In this document: positions 22,418-33,846 of the stretch, in pieces
Position numbering within the stretch: position 1 is the first letter of the stretch
How the letters are laid out: each line of letters opens with the position of its first letter
NCBI GenBank assembly: GCA_037893225.1
Contig: JAZGUH010000728.1
Span: 248,001-312,000 of the forward strand
DNA from: Hippasteria phrygiana
Taxonomy: Eukaryota; Echinodermata; Asteroidea; Valvatida; Goniasteridae
Length of the DNA stretch: 64,000 nt
Direction: 5' to 3'
Notes under the pieces: model-generated
Told to the model about the DNA's origin: nothing
Database searches by the model: none
Seen by the model: only the letters and a program-made list of their open reading frames with translations
Position numbers and translations under genes: made by a program

Positions 22418-23170
22418 GTAGTTATTAAAGCAGTGTTGGAACAAAGGCTTCTACCCTCAAGGCCGAGGACAATGATTTAACTCTCAGGGCCTTGGCCTTG
22501 GTCTGGGATTTGAGGGTTTAGGTCATGGCCTTGAGGCCTTGGAAGTCGAAGCATTTGCTACAATACTGTATAAAACCGACTGTGTTCGTGCTTTCGGGGG
22601 GGGGGGGGGGGGGGTGTATCACCCTAAAATAATAAAATAAACTTCCAAATTGAATTAAACATTTGTTAGAATTACTAGATAAGTTAACTTCACACACATA
22701 CGTAAACAATGCAATAAGTTTCCAATTCTTAATTAGACGCGGGATAGTATAAATTTATAGCAGTCTTAACATAGCACATAACACCTAAACTGGCCCACAA
22801 TACAAATAGCTTTGACTCATTTTCACAAAAGGGACGGTCATGTGATTGTCTGTAAGTCCATTCTTTCTGGAAAACGCGGCGATGATCTATAATGCCCTTC
22901 TGTACAATGCTATTCTGACGTCCTAGAAGGACAGCCCATTCTACGTCTATTCTGCACATTTGCGAAAATTGATATTCCCATGTATCTGCTCGTAAAACTA
23001 AATAGGTTTTAACATTTAGGAATGTGGGATGCACCTCTGAGTCACTCCCATCACGTGATCGTGCAGAGCGGCGGTACACGGGTTCGATACCAGACACTTT
23101 TTAAACAACCGTCTCTATCTATGTGAGGATCAGAGATTACGCTGATCTCAAACTGATGCACAGTACCGAT
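22418..23170. other. Intron: G tract and tRNA-like words, no exon seen
   Basis: Holds a CCTTGG/AAGGCC-rich stretch (22450-22560), an 18-base-class G tract (near 22597-22613) and B-box-like words (GGTTCGATACC near 23080) that may be SINE remains. No coding exon recognised. Confidence 0.4.
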
Positions 23171-26100
23171 TAGACCGGGAGCTAGGTTGAGTTTAATTAA
23201 CAGTTTGAGCACAAAAGGCTTGGTAGTACCAATCGACCGTCCGTCGGGGGTAGTTCTGAAATGGCCATTCTTAAGTTGCCCTAGGTCGGATGAGGGGTCA
23301 GGGGACCAAGGTCAAATGTCAACATTTTCGAGTTTAATTAACATGTCGCGCACAAGTGCCGTTTTTGGATTAAAGTGTTGAGATTGACCCAAAAATAGCT
23401 GATACCAAAAATGCCACTTAAGAATGCAAAAAAGGCGTATACAGTTACTTAAGAATGACACTAATTAGTCAGTAATTAGCACTTTAATTAACATTTCGAG
23501 CACAAACATTATTTATTTCACAAATAGCTCTTATAAGTGAACTGAACCAGTTTGTGTAACTTAAGAATGAAAAAAAGGTTGGATAAATCTACTTAAGAAC
23601 GATTTTTCTATTGTTTTTATTTCACATATTTGTATGCCGAAACAGCAGAAGCTGGTTTCCATTGAGGCACAGCGCCCAGTTATGATAAATAATTATAATC
23701 ACAGAACTAAAATCAGATCAAAACTAAATAAATAGGAAACAAATTATTCTATAAGAACAATAATAAAGTAGCACCATAAGCAATTACATTTACGTGATTA
23801 ATATAAATGACACTAATTAGGAACTAAATAACACTTTAATTAACATTTCGAGCACAAACATGATTTTTGTGACAAACAACTCTCATAGGTGACCTGAAAC
23901 AGTATTTTTGTAACTTAAGAATGAAAACAAGGTTTGATAAAACTATACTTAAGAACGATTTTAGATTCTGTTCTATTTGTTTATTTTAAATATTTACACG
24001 CCCAAACAGCAGAAGCTGGTTTCCATTAATGCCCAGTCATGATTAATAATTATGATGAATACCGTAGAAATAAAATCAGAGCAAAACTAAATAAACAGAA
24101 TATAATTATTCCATAAGAACAATCATAACGTAACACGTTAATAACTTAAATTTCTGTCTTTAATGTAAATGACACTAATTAGCGAATAACTAGCACTTTA
24201 AATTAACATTTGGAGCATTAACATGATTTGTGTGACAATAACCCTTATAACTGACCCGAAAGTATATATGTAACATAAGAATAAAAAACAATAGGATGAA
24301 AGTACGTTCAAAGACAACTGGACTGGTATTCTCACTGGTAATTATTTATGCGACTTTTTTTTAAAGATACATGTCTCATCTGGCACCACTAACGCTCCCA
24401 GTGATAATAAGGTAGCACATGATCATTAGAACGACTTCAATTATCAACTTATTCTCAATTGACTTTAAATGAAAAACAAAATGTAATTTGTTTGTCAAGT
24501 TAAACACCAGAAATACCACGTTTGTAATTTCAACCTAAATTAATGTTGGTGAAAGAAGATAAGGATAGTTTTAAAAATGATTGAAGGCCAATGTCCATAC
24601 TAGAACTGATCACGCCATGTGGGACTGATCACGCGAGCGAGGATATACCGTAAACGTAGCTAAAGGGGTGTTTCACAAAATATGAAGTATAATTATTTAA
24701 AAAAATAGTTGGAAGCTTATATTTTTGACTTGTTTTGACGTATTTTACCCGAAAGGTGCAGGTTGTCATTGTCAGTGTGCTTTAATTTCTCCCGGCTACA
24801 CACCAGATTGTCAGCACACCTGACTAGCTTATACCGTGACGTCATACAAAGGGTTCCACCGTCAAGTTTCATTTAATATGTCCTTCTTTTACACCAAATA
24901 TTGGATGTGATCCCTGGCTATACGGCATTCTGGGTTTATGACTTCTGACTATAGCGCCCACCCGAACAAAGAAACTGACGATTTAGGGCAAGATAGCTCA
25001 GTTGGTAGATCGCAAGGACAGTATTCCGGAGGTCGCAGGTTGGAATCCCGCTCCTGCCAGTTTTCTTTGTTCACTTTGAAAATAGCACACGTTGATTACA
25101 TATTTTCAAATCATGCCATCCATGTTTTCCTTCTTTTAAAGTCGCAGTGGAGATCTTCATTTCATGTAGGCCCTAATTTATTGGACAAAAATGCTGTTGA
25201 TTTTATTATTCCTATTTGTTTCTGTTGCCAGTACAATACTGTTGCTGCTTAGCTTGGACGTTAATAATTGACGTGATTAACATGTTACTTTTATGATCTT
25301 CTTCACAGATTTGTTACACAATAATGTTATCTTGTTTATTTAGTTTTGTTATGATTTTAGTTGTGTGATTTGTATCACAATAATGACTGGGTCTCAATGG
25401 AAACCAGCTTTTGCTGTTTGGGCGTACAGATATGTGAAATGAATAAATAAAATAAGTATATATATAGAATTTGCAATCGTTCTTAAATAGCTTTATCCAA
25501 CTTTTTTTCATTCTTAAGTTACAAATACTGGTTCAGGTCACTTATAAGAGTTATTTGTTACAAAAATCATGTTTGTGCTCGAAATGGTAATTAAAGTGCT
25601 AATTACTTGCTAATTAGTGTCATTTATATTAATCACGTAAATGTAATTGCTTAATGTGTTACTTATGAAATACTTTAATTGTTCTTATGGAATAACTTGT
25701 TTCTTGTCTATTTAGCTTTGATCCGATTTTAGTTCTGTGATGTTATCATAATTATTTATCATAACTGGGCGCTGCGCCTCAATGGAAACCAGCTTCTCCT
25801 GTTTCGGCATACACATATGTAAAATAAAAAAAATATATAAAATAAAATCGTTCTTTAAGTAGCTTTATCCAACCTTTTTTTCATTCTTAAGTTACAAATA
25901 CGGGTTCAGGTCACTTATAAGAGTTACTTGTCACAGAAATCATTGTGCTCGAAATGTTAATTAAAGTGCTAATTACTGACTAATTAGTGTCATTCTTAAG
26001 TAACTTTATTAAGTAGCATTTTTGGTAAAAGGGGGTCAATCTCAACACTTTAATCCAAAAACGGTACTTGTGCGCGACATGTTAATTAAACTCGAAAATG

Positions 26101-26254
26101 TTGACATTTGACCTTGGTCCCCAGACCCCCATCCGACCTAGGGCAACTTAAGAATGGCCATTTCAGAACTAACCCCCGACGGACAGTCGATTGGTACCAT
26201 CAAACCTGTTGTGCTCAAATTGTTAATTAAACTCATCCTAGCTCCCGGTCTAGA
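23171..26254. mobile_element. Foldback-type element with long inverted repeats
   Basis: About 3.1 kb. The left end (TAGACCGGGAGCTAGG, TTTAATTAACA, CGTCCGTCGGGGG, GCCCTAGGTCGGAT, TTTGGATTAAAGTGTTGAGA) recurs in reverse order and orientation at 26000-26254. Inside each arm a ~370 bp block repeats two or three times, marked by AACAGCAGAAGCTGGTTTCC, TAATTAACATTTCGAGCAC and ACTTAAGAATGAAAA. No transposase is visible. Arms built of sub-repeats fit foldback elements; sea urchin TU elements are a known parallel. A SINE sits in the middle. Confidence 0.75.
24900..25085 (+). mobile_element. tRNA-derived SINE inside the foldback element
   Basis: Same family as 7085-7345: GTGATCCCTGGCTATACGGC, A box TAGCTCAGTTGGTAGATC, B box GGTTGGAATCCCGC, tail CTGCCAGTTTTCTTTGTTCA. 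It is placed near the symmetry centre of the inverted repeat. Confidence 0.7.
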
Positions 26255-26340
26255 TCCCATGCTTCGATGACCCACAGTTTATTGCAGCGCGCTTTGAAAC
26301 ATGGGTTATTTAAGCACCAGACTATTATACGCATACCATA

Positions 26341-26570
26341 CATTTTTTCTCGAAACGCTGGCTTCGCCTCGGCTTCGGCTCCGACTTCTGATAGAAGCAA
26401 ACAAAATGGAAATATTCTAAATGTTGGTGCATGTTCTGCTTCAGGAACATTCATTCGGTTGATTATGACAGCAACAATTAGAATACTTGCATTTTGTTTG
26501 CTTCTCAGTTATTCAGAAGTCGGAGACGAAGGCGAAGCCAAGACGAAGCCAGCGTTTCAAAAAAAAACCT
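26341..26570. mobile_element. Palindromic MITE, ~80 bp arms
   Basis: The left arm (CGAAACGCTGGCTTCGCCTC, CGGCTCCGACTTCTGA, GAAGCAAACAAAATG) pairs with the right arm (CATTTTGTTTGCTTCTCAG, TCAGAAGTCGGAGACG, GAAGCCAGCGTTTC). About 230 bp, non-coding. Confidence 0.7.
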
Positions 26571-27025
26571 AGGCCTATATAATCGTTGAAGGTGCAGAGC
26601 GAATGCAGTGCTTAAACGTAGTATGCAACATTTGCTTTTGCTGTAGTTTTTAGAAATTTTGGGGTTAGTATTTTCTAGCAAATGCGGTAACACTTAACTA
26701 TTTAAAGTTTTGTATACATAGGTTCTGAGAAAACAAAGAGAAGAAAAATGCTGTTCGTTGTAGTCTGGCTCCCTGACCCTACTTCAGACAAAATAAAGCA
26801 ATTTATAGACGTCAGGAATTATCAAATCGAGGAACTCGACTATCACCAACGATGGTCGACCGACCATTGCTGGAGATTGATTTAAACATTCCACTAAATC
26901 CACTTTTCTTGAAGATAAAGCACACGAGGTGCCATAACTTTAAAGGATGCTTGAGACTATTATTTACTTACAGGCAAGAAAGCCATTTCATAATAATTCA
27001 GTACGGCAGTTTTGTTTTTCTACAG
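26571..27025. other. Intron, no exon recognised
   Basis: Sequence between the palindromic MITE and the first stalk exon. The final 25 bases form the T-rich acceptor tract for 27026. Confidence 0.5.
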
Positions 27026-27217
27026 AAACAAATACGCAACCTCGTTTGCCAGTGACAAAGTCAACAATAGCAACAGAAGTCTCGTCCACAGATCAGGACC
27101 CAAAGACTACACAAATAACAACTGGACGGCTATTCCATACCACGTCAACTGCGATGAAATCGCCAAGCCATGAAGCAGTGTCCACGCAGTCCACAACAGC
27201 CCAAACTGATATACCAG
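27026..27217 (+). CDS. Ser/Thr-rich stalk exon 1
   Basis: A 192 bp phase 1-1 exon (64 codons), acceptor TTTTTCTACAG, donor GTGTGC. The product is rich in Thr, Ser and Pro with no cysteine, as in mucin-like stalks that hold receptor domains away from the membrane. The stretch KSPSHEAVSTQSTT resembles KSTSPQLVSTQSTT in the next exon, so the two arose by duplication. The function as an O-glycosylated spacer is inferred from composition. The donor is weak, and a longer reading to 27273 is possible. Confidence 0.65.
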
Positions 27218-28402
27218 GTGTGCTGGCAAAATGTGGTTCACTAGCAAATGCCACACAGCCAACTACAATATAACCCACATCACCAACCACTCATCTATTC
27301 CCAACCCAAACTCATCACCCCGCCTTCCTCCCCTTCCCTTGGTTGTTTACGGTACATTTGCAAGTCTATTCGGTCCCTCTGGACTGGTTTCCTTTAGAGC
27401 GAACGTAAACGGCAACCAACGAAAACATGACTGCCTGGCCTGGAGGCGATTTCTTTTCCCAAACGACACCCGAATGGGGTTAACGCTATGAGATTTCGGA
27501 CTTGACTTCCCTTTTTAAAAAAATCCTCCGGAGCCACGAATTAGAAGGGAAAAAATGAATTCGAACGTAATGAAATTCCGGACTTTATTTCCCTTTAAGA
27601 ATAATCCTCCAAAGCTGGAAATTAGAAAGAAAAAAATTTAAAAAATGGTAAAGTTGAGGTCTCGAACCTAGTAGCTTCTGCCTCATAGTCTGGCACCGTA
27701 TCCACTAGGCCATCGGAATGCTCGGTAGACCTCGAGAATTCATTGCATTATACACCCAGCCCTATAACGCATGCGTACGTATAGTAAAAGTATTATAGAG
27801 GGCGCTCAACAATGAATCCATTCGGATGTAGTTTGGGAAAAAAATAATTCGCGGCCCGGAGCGCCGCCTGCACGCGTGGCCCGGAGCGCCGCCTGCACGC
27901 GTGGCCCGGGCTGGGGCGCGGCTTCTGTGACAGTGACTCATTATATTCTTCAAATGTTGCCGTATAAGCCGCACGGAGTATAAGCCGCACGGAGTATAAG
28001 CCGCATGTACAATTTTCAGCGTGAGAATCAACGATAAGCCGCGGCCTATATTCCGAGAATTACGGTATATGTATTGGTATTTTAACTGATTTCTACCGTC
28101 TCGATGTCGATGTTATGCATTTTTTTAAATACATCTTTTTTGCAACCGAATTATTTTCGTCTATAAGCTTTGCCTTGCATCCTTCCTTAACTTTACCAAA
28201 TCTCCCCGTCCCTGCCTTGCCCACTTCCCCTATGTTTATTGTAAATTGATGTGTTTATTTTAAACTTCATATATTTATTTATGATTTTTCAACAAACGTC
28301 GTATTAAAGCTAAAACCCCACAAAAGTACCTTCTAACACTGAGTAACTCATTTCATTAGCCTTGTTTCCCGACTCATCTGCCAATAACACCATCGTCAAC
28401 AG
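27218..28402. other. Intron with small repeats and a tRNA-like SINE relic
   Basis: Contains two ~70 bp direct repeats at 27490-27640 (shared TTCCCTTT..A, AATCCTCC, GAATTAGAA). On the minus strand at 27650-27730 there is a tRNA-like stretch with A box TGGCCTAGTGGATA and B box GGTTCGAGACC. Two copies of a ~27 bp GC-rich unit lie at 27852-27905, and three CCGCACGGAGTATAAG-type units at 27960-28010. Confidence 0.5.
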
Positions 28403-28675
28403 CAGCACCAGTCTCGTCAACCCACCAAGAACCAACTGACAAATCAAAGATGACGCCGGTAACAACAGACGTGATATCCCATACCTCGTTAGCCGTAATT
28501 AAGTCCACAAGCCCCCAACTGGTATCCACACAATCCACAACAGTCCGACCGGAAAGATCAGAATATTCCAGTTCATCCACAACGATATCAGCGAACGGGA
28601 CTGTATTCGTCAGTGCAGCAGGAGGTTCAACCACTGAGCCAAGAACCAACACTGGACGAACGGCCTACACGACTG
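28403..28675 (+). CDS. Ser/Thr-rich stalk exon 2
   Basis: A 273 bp phase 1-1 exon (91 codons). The first AG after the C/T-rich tract is at 28401-28402; two later AGs (28405, 28411) would also give phase 1. The donor is GTATTA after ACTG. The product is Ser/Thr-rich and cysteine-free, with one N-glycosylation site (NGT) and short acidic patches. It is a paralogue of stalk exon 1. The next exon downstream encodes the membrane helix, which fits a membrane-proximal stalk. Confidence 0.6.
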
Positions 28676-28698
28676 GTATTAAGGCCTGGGTACAGTAT

Positions 28699-29143
28699 CA
28701 TAGAACTGCTTACTAGCACAAAAAATTGCTTAATCACAAAAAACCTTGCTTAATAAAATCAGGTTATCGGCAAAAATTTCATGTGATGTATATCGCTTGT
28801 GACCGGTACCGTATTTAGCTGCTGTTTACTTCATAACAATCCCACAGAGTTTTGGCTGGTAACCCGATTTTACGAAGCAGGTTTTTTGTGCTGAAGCAAA
28901 TTTTGTGCTTAAGCAGCCCTATGAAATTGGCACCTTGGTACAATTTTCATAGAACTGCTTAAGCACAAAACCTTGAACAAAAACAGGTTACCATCCAAAA
29001 CTCAATGTGATGTATGTTGCTTGTGACTGGTATTTAGCTGTTGTTTGCTTAGCATGACAATCACTAGGAATTTTGGCTGGCAACCTGATTTTACTAATCA
29101 AGGTTTTTGTGCTGAAGCAATTTTTTGTCCTTAAGCTTCTATG
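28699..29143. mobile_element. Two tandem copies of a ~220 bp MITE
   Basis: The copies at 28699-28923 and 28949-29143 each start CATAGAACTGCTTA and end with its inverse (TTTTGTGCTTAAGCAG / TTAAGCTTCTATG). They share the inner words CAATGTGATGTATnTnGCTT and TTTTGGCTGGnAACC. Non-coding. Confidence 0.7.
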
Positions 29144-29317
29144 ACATTGACACCTGTTTTCATTTCGCGCCAATGCGACATCAAGTGATTTGAGTTGACA
29201 TCCAATTCAGTCATAGCCTTATATTTCACCGATTTGTCTGCTACAGCACGTCTAAAATAGATCCTTTTCACTTGTCGTCATGGACCGTAAAGTGTAGTGA
29301 TGCTAATGTGTGCTTAT

Positions 29318-29487
29318 CAGTGGCGTATCCAGGGGGGGGGGGGGGGGGGGGGCAGAGGGGGAAACTTTCCCCCTGGCGGCATTTAAGGCTTCATAAAAAA
29401 CAAAAGGAAATAGTGTTTTTGCGACTGTTTTAAGACGGTTCAGACGTTGTTTGCCCTCCCTGGCACAAAAAGCTGGATACGCTACTG
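29318..29487. mobile_element. hAT-type MITE with 8 bp target duplication
   Basis: A 170 bp element with ends CAGTGGCGTATCCAG and CTGGATACGCTACTG, flanked by near-identical 8 bp words (GTGCTTAT / CTGCTTAT). It contains a long G tract. A second copy is at 52922-53078. Confidence 0.8.
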
Positions 29488-29989
29488 CTGCTTATTCAAA
29501 TAAATCAAGCATGGGGCGTGCGTGTACGTGGTTGAAAATGTCCCATGCGAAATGTGTACAACGATCACTCTCTGGCGGTCCACACCTAGTCGTTTTGTTT
29601 ACACTTCAGGCCATTTTGGTCACGTGGGTGAAAAAATGTCTTTCATAGGCAGCTGATTATAGTGAGATATTGTCGCAATGTACACTTTTCTTTGTACATG
29701 TAGTTTTACACTAGAGTGATGTGCATACATGTTATTGTCGTTTAGCATAAACGATTACACAACACACGACCGAGTGCACCCGACGACACCGCATTTTCGG
29801 ATGTAACAATTTTGGTAGGAAAAAAATGTTTCAAGTATACTATCTACCTTTTTGAAGGGAAAATTACCCCAAACAAGCACGAATTCGTGCAGAAGCCGCG
29901 TCGTCCACCTATGAATCAGTAAAGCATAGTAAATGTTGTAGCGCCCTCTTCTGTTGAGCCGTGTCGCGAAAACGAATTTGGCACACAAA

Positions 29990-30065
29990 CAAGAAGAAGT
30001 AGAAGAAGAAGAAGAAGAAGAATAAGAACAACGCTAAGCGCTTATAGAGCCCCGTCTGCGATGCG
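29990..30065 (-). repeat. (GAA)n microsatellite next to a LINE-like 3' tail
   Basis: About 30 bp of AGAAGAAG, then on the minus strand GGGGCTCTATAAGCGCTTA. This resembles the end of CR1/L2-type LINEs, such as the tail of the element at 59497, and may be a short 5'-truncated copy. Confidence 0.4.
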
Positions 30066-30168
30066 ACGCGGCTAAAAAGAAAACAAGGGAAAACAAGCCA
30101 GCAAACTTCTGATTACAATACTCAAAATATTCGAATCATTCTCATTTCTCTCTCGTCATTTTCCACAG

Positions 30169-30318
30169 GGGATAGGACTCCAGGCGACCCCGAATCACAG
30201 ACAGAGAGTTCCTTGGTGTCAACCATCATCTGGATTAGTGTGGCTATGCTGGCAGCTTGCGTTGTGATATTATCAGCATTCCTCGTCCGAAAATGCATCA
30301 AGCGATCCAAAAATACAG
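30169..30318 (+). CDS. Transmembrane exon of the receptor
   Basis: Acceptor TCGTCATTTTCCACAG; the exon encodes an acidic, Ser-rich linker (DRTPGDPESQTESS), a ~23-residue hydrophobic helix (IIWISVAML to ILSAFLV) and the basic stop-transfer RKCIKRSK. This gives a type I topology with the Ig and stalk parts outside. Two donors are possible. GTGGGA at 30319 ends the exon in phase 1 and joins in frame to the candidate last exon at 33782. GTATGT at 30354 is stronger but ends in phase 0. I prefer the first because the downstream join gives a short clean tail. Confidence 0.7.
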
Positions 30319-30353
30319 GTGGGAACCACGAAATGTTCATAGTTTTCTTAAAG

Positions 30354-32426
30354 GTATGTTATTTTAATTGTGTTTCCCGACATTTTCAAACTGCGCAAAA
30401 CCAAACACTGAAACTATTTGCCAACTCCTAGACAAAGATAATCTACATCGTTGTGTATTGATATGCCATTATGCAATTTGTTTGTGTCAGCTGCTGCAAA
30501 ATCGTGCAGCAACACTTGCAATCGACAACATGAATTCCTTGATGAATTCAAGAGAATGAGCATCCGACTCCTAATATAGGAAATTACAACATCGCTTGCG
30601 CACGCGATGACCAGTCAAAAGCACCATTCATACTACCCAGCGGTCCATTTATTCATTACAACCGCCAAATGATACAAAAAATATATTAAACTAACTGGCA
30701 GAGAGGTGGAGGAATGAAAACGGACCCGTGGTAACGTATAAACAGAATAGAGCCTGAAAGTTCACCCCTGGTGGCACGCATCCGGAGACCTTGAATAGGA
30801 AAATTAACGTGTAAAAAATAAAAAAATTGCAATAATTTTTGGTACATTGATTTCTTACGAAAATCACCCCCCAAAAAGGCCTTTGTAAAATTATTACTAG
30901 GATATCGATTGATGGAAACTGATCAATCGCCTAATGTGAAAGAGAAATGTCGTGCCAAAAATGGACTTCTCACTTCCGAAAATCTAAAACACACTAATGT
31001 GTACAGGGACTAGTGTGTACTCGATGTACTTGTACAAAGATGAACATTTATGAAATAATTTTAAGACAATCATAAGGTAAAACTGAAAGTTAAATAGAAG
31101 AACAACATTTCTTTTCTGGCTATTTTTTTTTTTTAATAAACGTACATGACTCATTAGCATTTTCGACGGTGAGTGAGTCTATCAGCTAGACACCCAAGCC
31201 AGCCCAGCTTAATTTAGAACACATCGGCTGTAGGTAGGGAAACCTTAACAAGTTTCGTTCTCACGCATGAAAGCGCGTAGTTACACTGCGCCTGGGCGCC
31301 GCCATGTTAGAATTGGAACTCGCGAATTGGTCCAATGGATGTATCGCGTTTTGTCGCGAAAGCTCGATGGTCTATATCGGGTCTTGAAACAAAACACTGT
31401 TTAAAGAGGATAATTCCACTGTATTTTAGTGTTTTTTAACAAAGAATAGCGCAACCGTTAGAACCGATTCAAAAGACCAAAAAAAGGCAGTATTCAACAA
31501 AAGTGTGAAAATGGCGTTTATCGCGTTTAGGAGGCAAACTCTTTATTTCACTCCAAAATATGCAAGAGGAAGGATTTTTTAAGCATGATTTCAATGACGT
31601 ACTGAGAATATAAAATAGAATATTGCAGGCACTAAACAACCGCAGGGGCAACTGAAGGAACAATCTCCAATGAATGTGATCTTTCGACATGTGGGCAACA
31701 GAGCCCGAAAGTAAAAGGTCACGCACAGGGCTTCCGGAGACCTCGCGCGGCCCGACTTCGGGCAATTTACACTGGGTTGCTCTTTCTCTTGTTATAATTT
31801 TGGGCAGAATGATTTCTAACCGTAACCACCCCAAGAAATGTTCACGCTGGAATTTTGTCCTGGAATTCTTTAACCCCTTGAGTACGGTTATCGCAGTGAG
31901 GCGTCGGGGTGCCGGGGCGGCCTGTGCAGCCAAGCGAAACGGCCACAATGTGCTTGTGCAGTCAAGCGTAACATACACAATAATCCAACAATGGATTGAA
32001 ACTGCACAAATAGCGGCAAATGACGTCATCCGACCTGGTGCCACTGTTGTTGTCTTTTTTGCGCCATTTGGCGTCACCCGTACGCAACAAAATAAGTAAA
32101 AGTAGGGGAAATACTTGACGGTGGGTAAAACAAACGCGAATTTTATTGACGACCTTTCACATCCGGTATTTTTGTTCCCAGGTCTCCTTGTTCGTTTACG
32201 CGTGTTTTCACATCGTGTACTTCTTCGAGCATGGGATGAAATTATGAATCATCGAAGCTATTGACGTGGCGTTCTCGATATGAAAAGAGCCGAAAGTGAA
32301 ATTTTAATAGATAAAGCAACTTCTACACTATTGGATAAATTATTCAAATGCAAAGATTTACGGCAATCAATTTTTCGCCGCGCGTCGCCATAAATCTCGT
32401 CGCCCCGTGCTATCCTTTTTTAGGTC
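30354..32426. other. Last intron, part 1: repeats only
   Basis: No exon recognised. It holds a repeat at 31290-31410 that recurs inverted at 47555-47670 (GGATGTATCGCGTTTTGTCG) and a degraded TTAA-type MITE at 31870-32092. Confidence 0.5.
31870..32092. mobile_element. Degraded TTAA MITE
   Basis: Starts TTAACCCCTTGAGTACGG and contains GGCGTCGGGGTGCCG, ACACAATAATCCAACAATGG and TTGAAACTGCACAAAT. That is the reverse orientation of the clean copy at 49681-49962. The far end (CACCCGTACGCAAC) has lost its TTAA. Confidence 0.65.
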
Positions 32427-33723
32427 CGAGGTGCGATCACAAAGTTCCGAGACTGTTCCTGTTGCGAACGAACGGAGCGCAGCACAGTAATGTGCATGTA
32501 GCAGGTGTAAGCAATAACTCTCGTGAGTAAGTATTCCAAGTTACATCACTTGATCAACATCAGCACCTGTGTTACACGCATTTTTGTGACCACTGGTACG
32601 TGCGCATTTGCGATTTCACATTGAACCTGAAACTTGAGCAGAGAGCGAACATCAAATTTTGTGTCAAACTCGGGAAATCTACAACGGAGATCCTTGAAAT
32701 ACTTCAGAAAGCCTAGACCACAATGAAGGAATGAGCCAGTCGAGGTGTTTTGAGTGGCATTCGCGTTTCAAGAGGGGCAGAACGTCACTGGAGGACGACA
32801 AGAGGTCAGGGCGACCCTCCACGAGCACAACCCCCGAAAATGTCCAAGAAATTGAAAGAATTGTGCGCCGGGATCGTCGGATCACTATCCTGGACATTGC
32901 TGACATCGTCAACGTCATTTGGAACAGTTCAGGCAATCATCACGTCCAATTTGAACATGCGCAGCGTCGCTGCCAAATTCGAGCCCAGGCCCCTGAATAC
33001 CGAGCAGAAGCAGCATCGTGTCGAAGTCTGCGAGGATCTCAGTCAACAGGCCCGGGATGACCCAGACTTCATGTCGAGGATCATCAGCGGTGACAAGAAT
33101 TGGGTCTACGGCTACGACCCAAAGACCAAACAGCAGTCTTCGCAGTGGAAGAGCCCGCAGTCTCCAAGACCGAAGAAGGCGCGTCAGGTCAGGAGCGCAA
33201 CCAAGAGCATGCTCATCGTTTTCTTTGATATTCGCGGGGTTGTGCACCGTGAATTCAGGGTCAGACTGTCAACGCTGAGTACTACTGCACTGTTGTGAGG
33301 CGTCTGGGGAGAACATTCGGCGCAAACGGCCTGAACTATTGCGCGCTGGCAATTGACAACGCGTCCGCTCACAGCGCGTTAAAAACGCGCGAGTTTTTCG
33401 CCCGCAACAACACAATCGTCGCTCCCCACCCCCTACTCGCCGGATTTGGCTCCTTGCGACTTCTTTCTGTTCCCCAAAATGAGGTTCAAGCTGAAGGGTC
33501 GCCGTTTTAACACTATGGAGGAGATCCAGCGAGAATCGCAGATGGTGCTTGACGCGCTTACGGAACGGGATTTCCAGGGAGCGTTCCAAGCGTGTCAGGA
33601 GCGCCGGGAGCGGTGTATCGCTGCACAAGGGGACTACTTTGAAGGGGATGGCGGCCAGATTGAAATCACGTACGGTTTTTGCTTGTTATAGGCGCAGTCT
33701 CGGAACTTTTTGATCGCACCTCG
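32427..33723 (+). pseudogene. Mariner-type transposon, transposase broken
   Basis: About 1.3 kb, the usual mariner length, with ~28 bp inverted ends: CGAGGTGCGATCAcAAAGTT at the left and AACTTTTTGATCGCACCTCG at the right, which abuts TA. The plus strand encodes mariner blocks: CFEWHSRFKRGR and DDKRSGRPSTS (second HTH/linker) near 32740-32830; SGDKNWVYGYDP (first catalytic Asp) near 33090; AIDNASAHSAL (second Asp) near 33350; and APCDFFLFPKM (third position) near 33450. At least three frameshifts and an early stop separate them, so it is inactive. It sits in the last intron of the receptor. Confidence 0.8.
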
Positions 33724-33781
33724 TACTTTAATTTCCCATTCGGAGCGTACGAAATTTTCATACTTTCCCGTTTGTTTACAG

Positions 33782-33846
33782 TTAGGCCTAATCCTTCCGA
33801 TGACAACAATGTGTACGTCGTGTCAGCAGGTGCATCAACAGATTGA
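33782..33846 (+). CDS. Candidate last coding exon of the receptor
   Basis: A strong acceptor (CCCGTTTGTTTACAG) starts a frame that, joined in phase 1 to the exon ending at 30318, reads V then RPNPSDDNNVYVVSAGASTD and stops at 33844-33846. The cytoplasmic part would be only about 30 residues, with one tyrosine in NVYVVS. Its surroundings do not match an ITIM (the +3 residue is Ser). AATAAA follows about 150 bp later. The exon is short and has no family match, so the call rests on splice site, phase and poly(A) signal. Confidence 0.45.

Larger units (their letters stand above)
711..33846 (+). other. Gene model: LDLa-Ig(n)-mucin stalk-TM receptor
   Basis: This gene-level model joins exons 711-833, 3685-4029, 5281-5625, 7535-7879, 10666-11010, 12262-12606, 14518-14862, 22094-22417, 27026-27217, 28403-28675, 30169-30318 and 33782-33846. 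All have consensus AG acceptors and GT donors, and all internal boundaries are phase 1, so the whole chain stays open. The predicted product is a cell-surface protein with an LDL-receptor class A module, up to seven C2-type Ig domains, an O-glycosylation-prone stalk, one membrane helix and a short tail. The 5' end is missing. Seeing all six near-identical Ig exons as one transcript is inference. They could belong to alternative splice forms, or one 7 kb unit could be an assembly duplicate. A cell-recognition or innate immune role is only suggested by the domains. Confidence 0.6.

Noticed and set aside
23171..26254. CRISPR-like regular repeats in the foldback arms
   Set aside because: The repeat period is ~370 bp, there are no unique spacers of constant length, and the genome is animal.
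31469..32077. 202-codon minus-strand frame
   Set aside because: Much of it is a degraded TTAA MITE read in one frame, and the rest has no domain.
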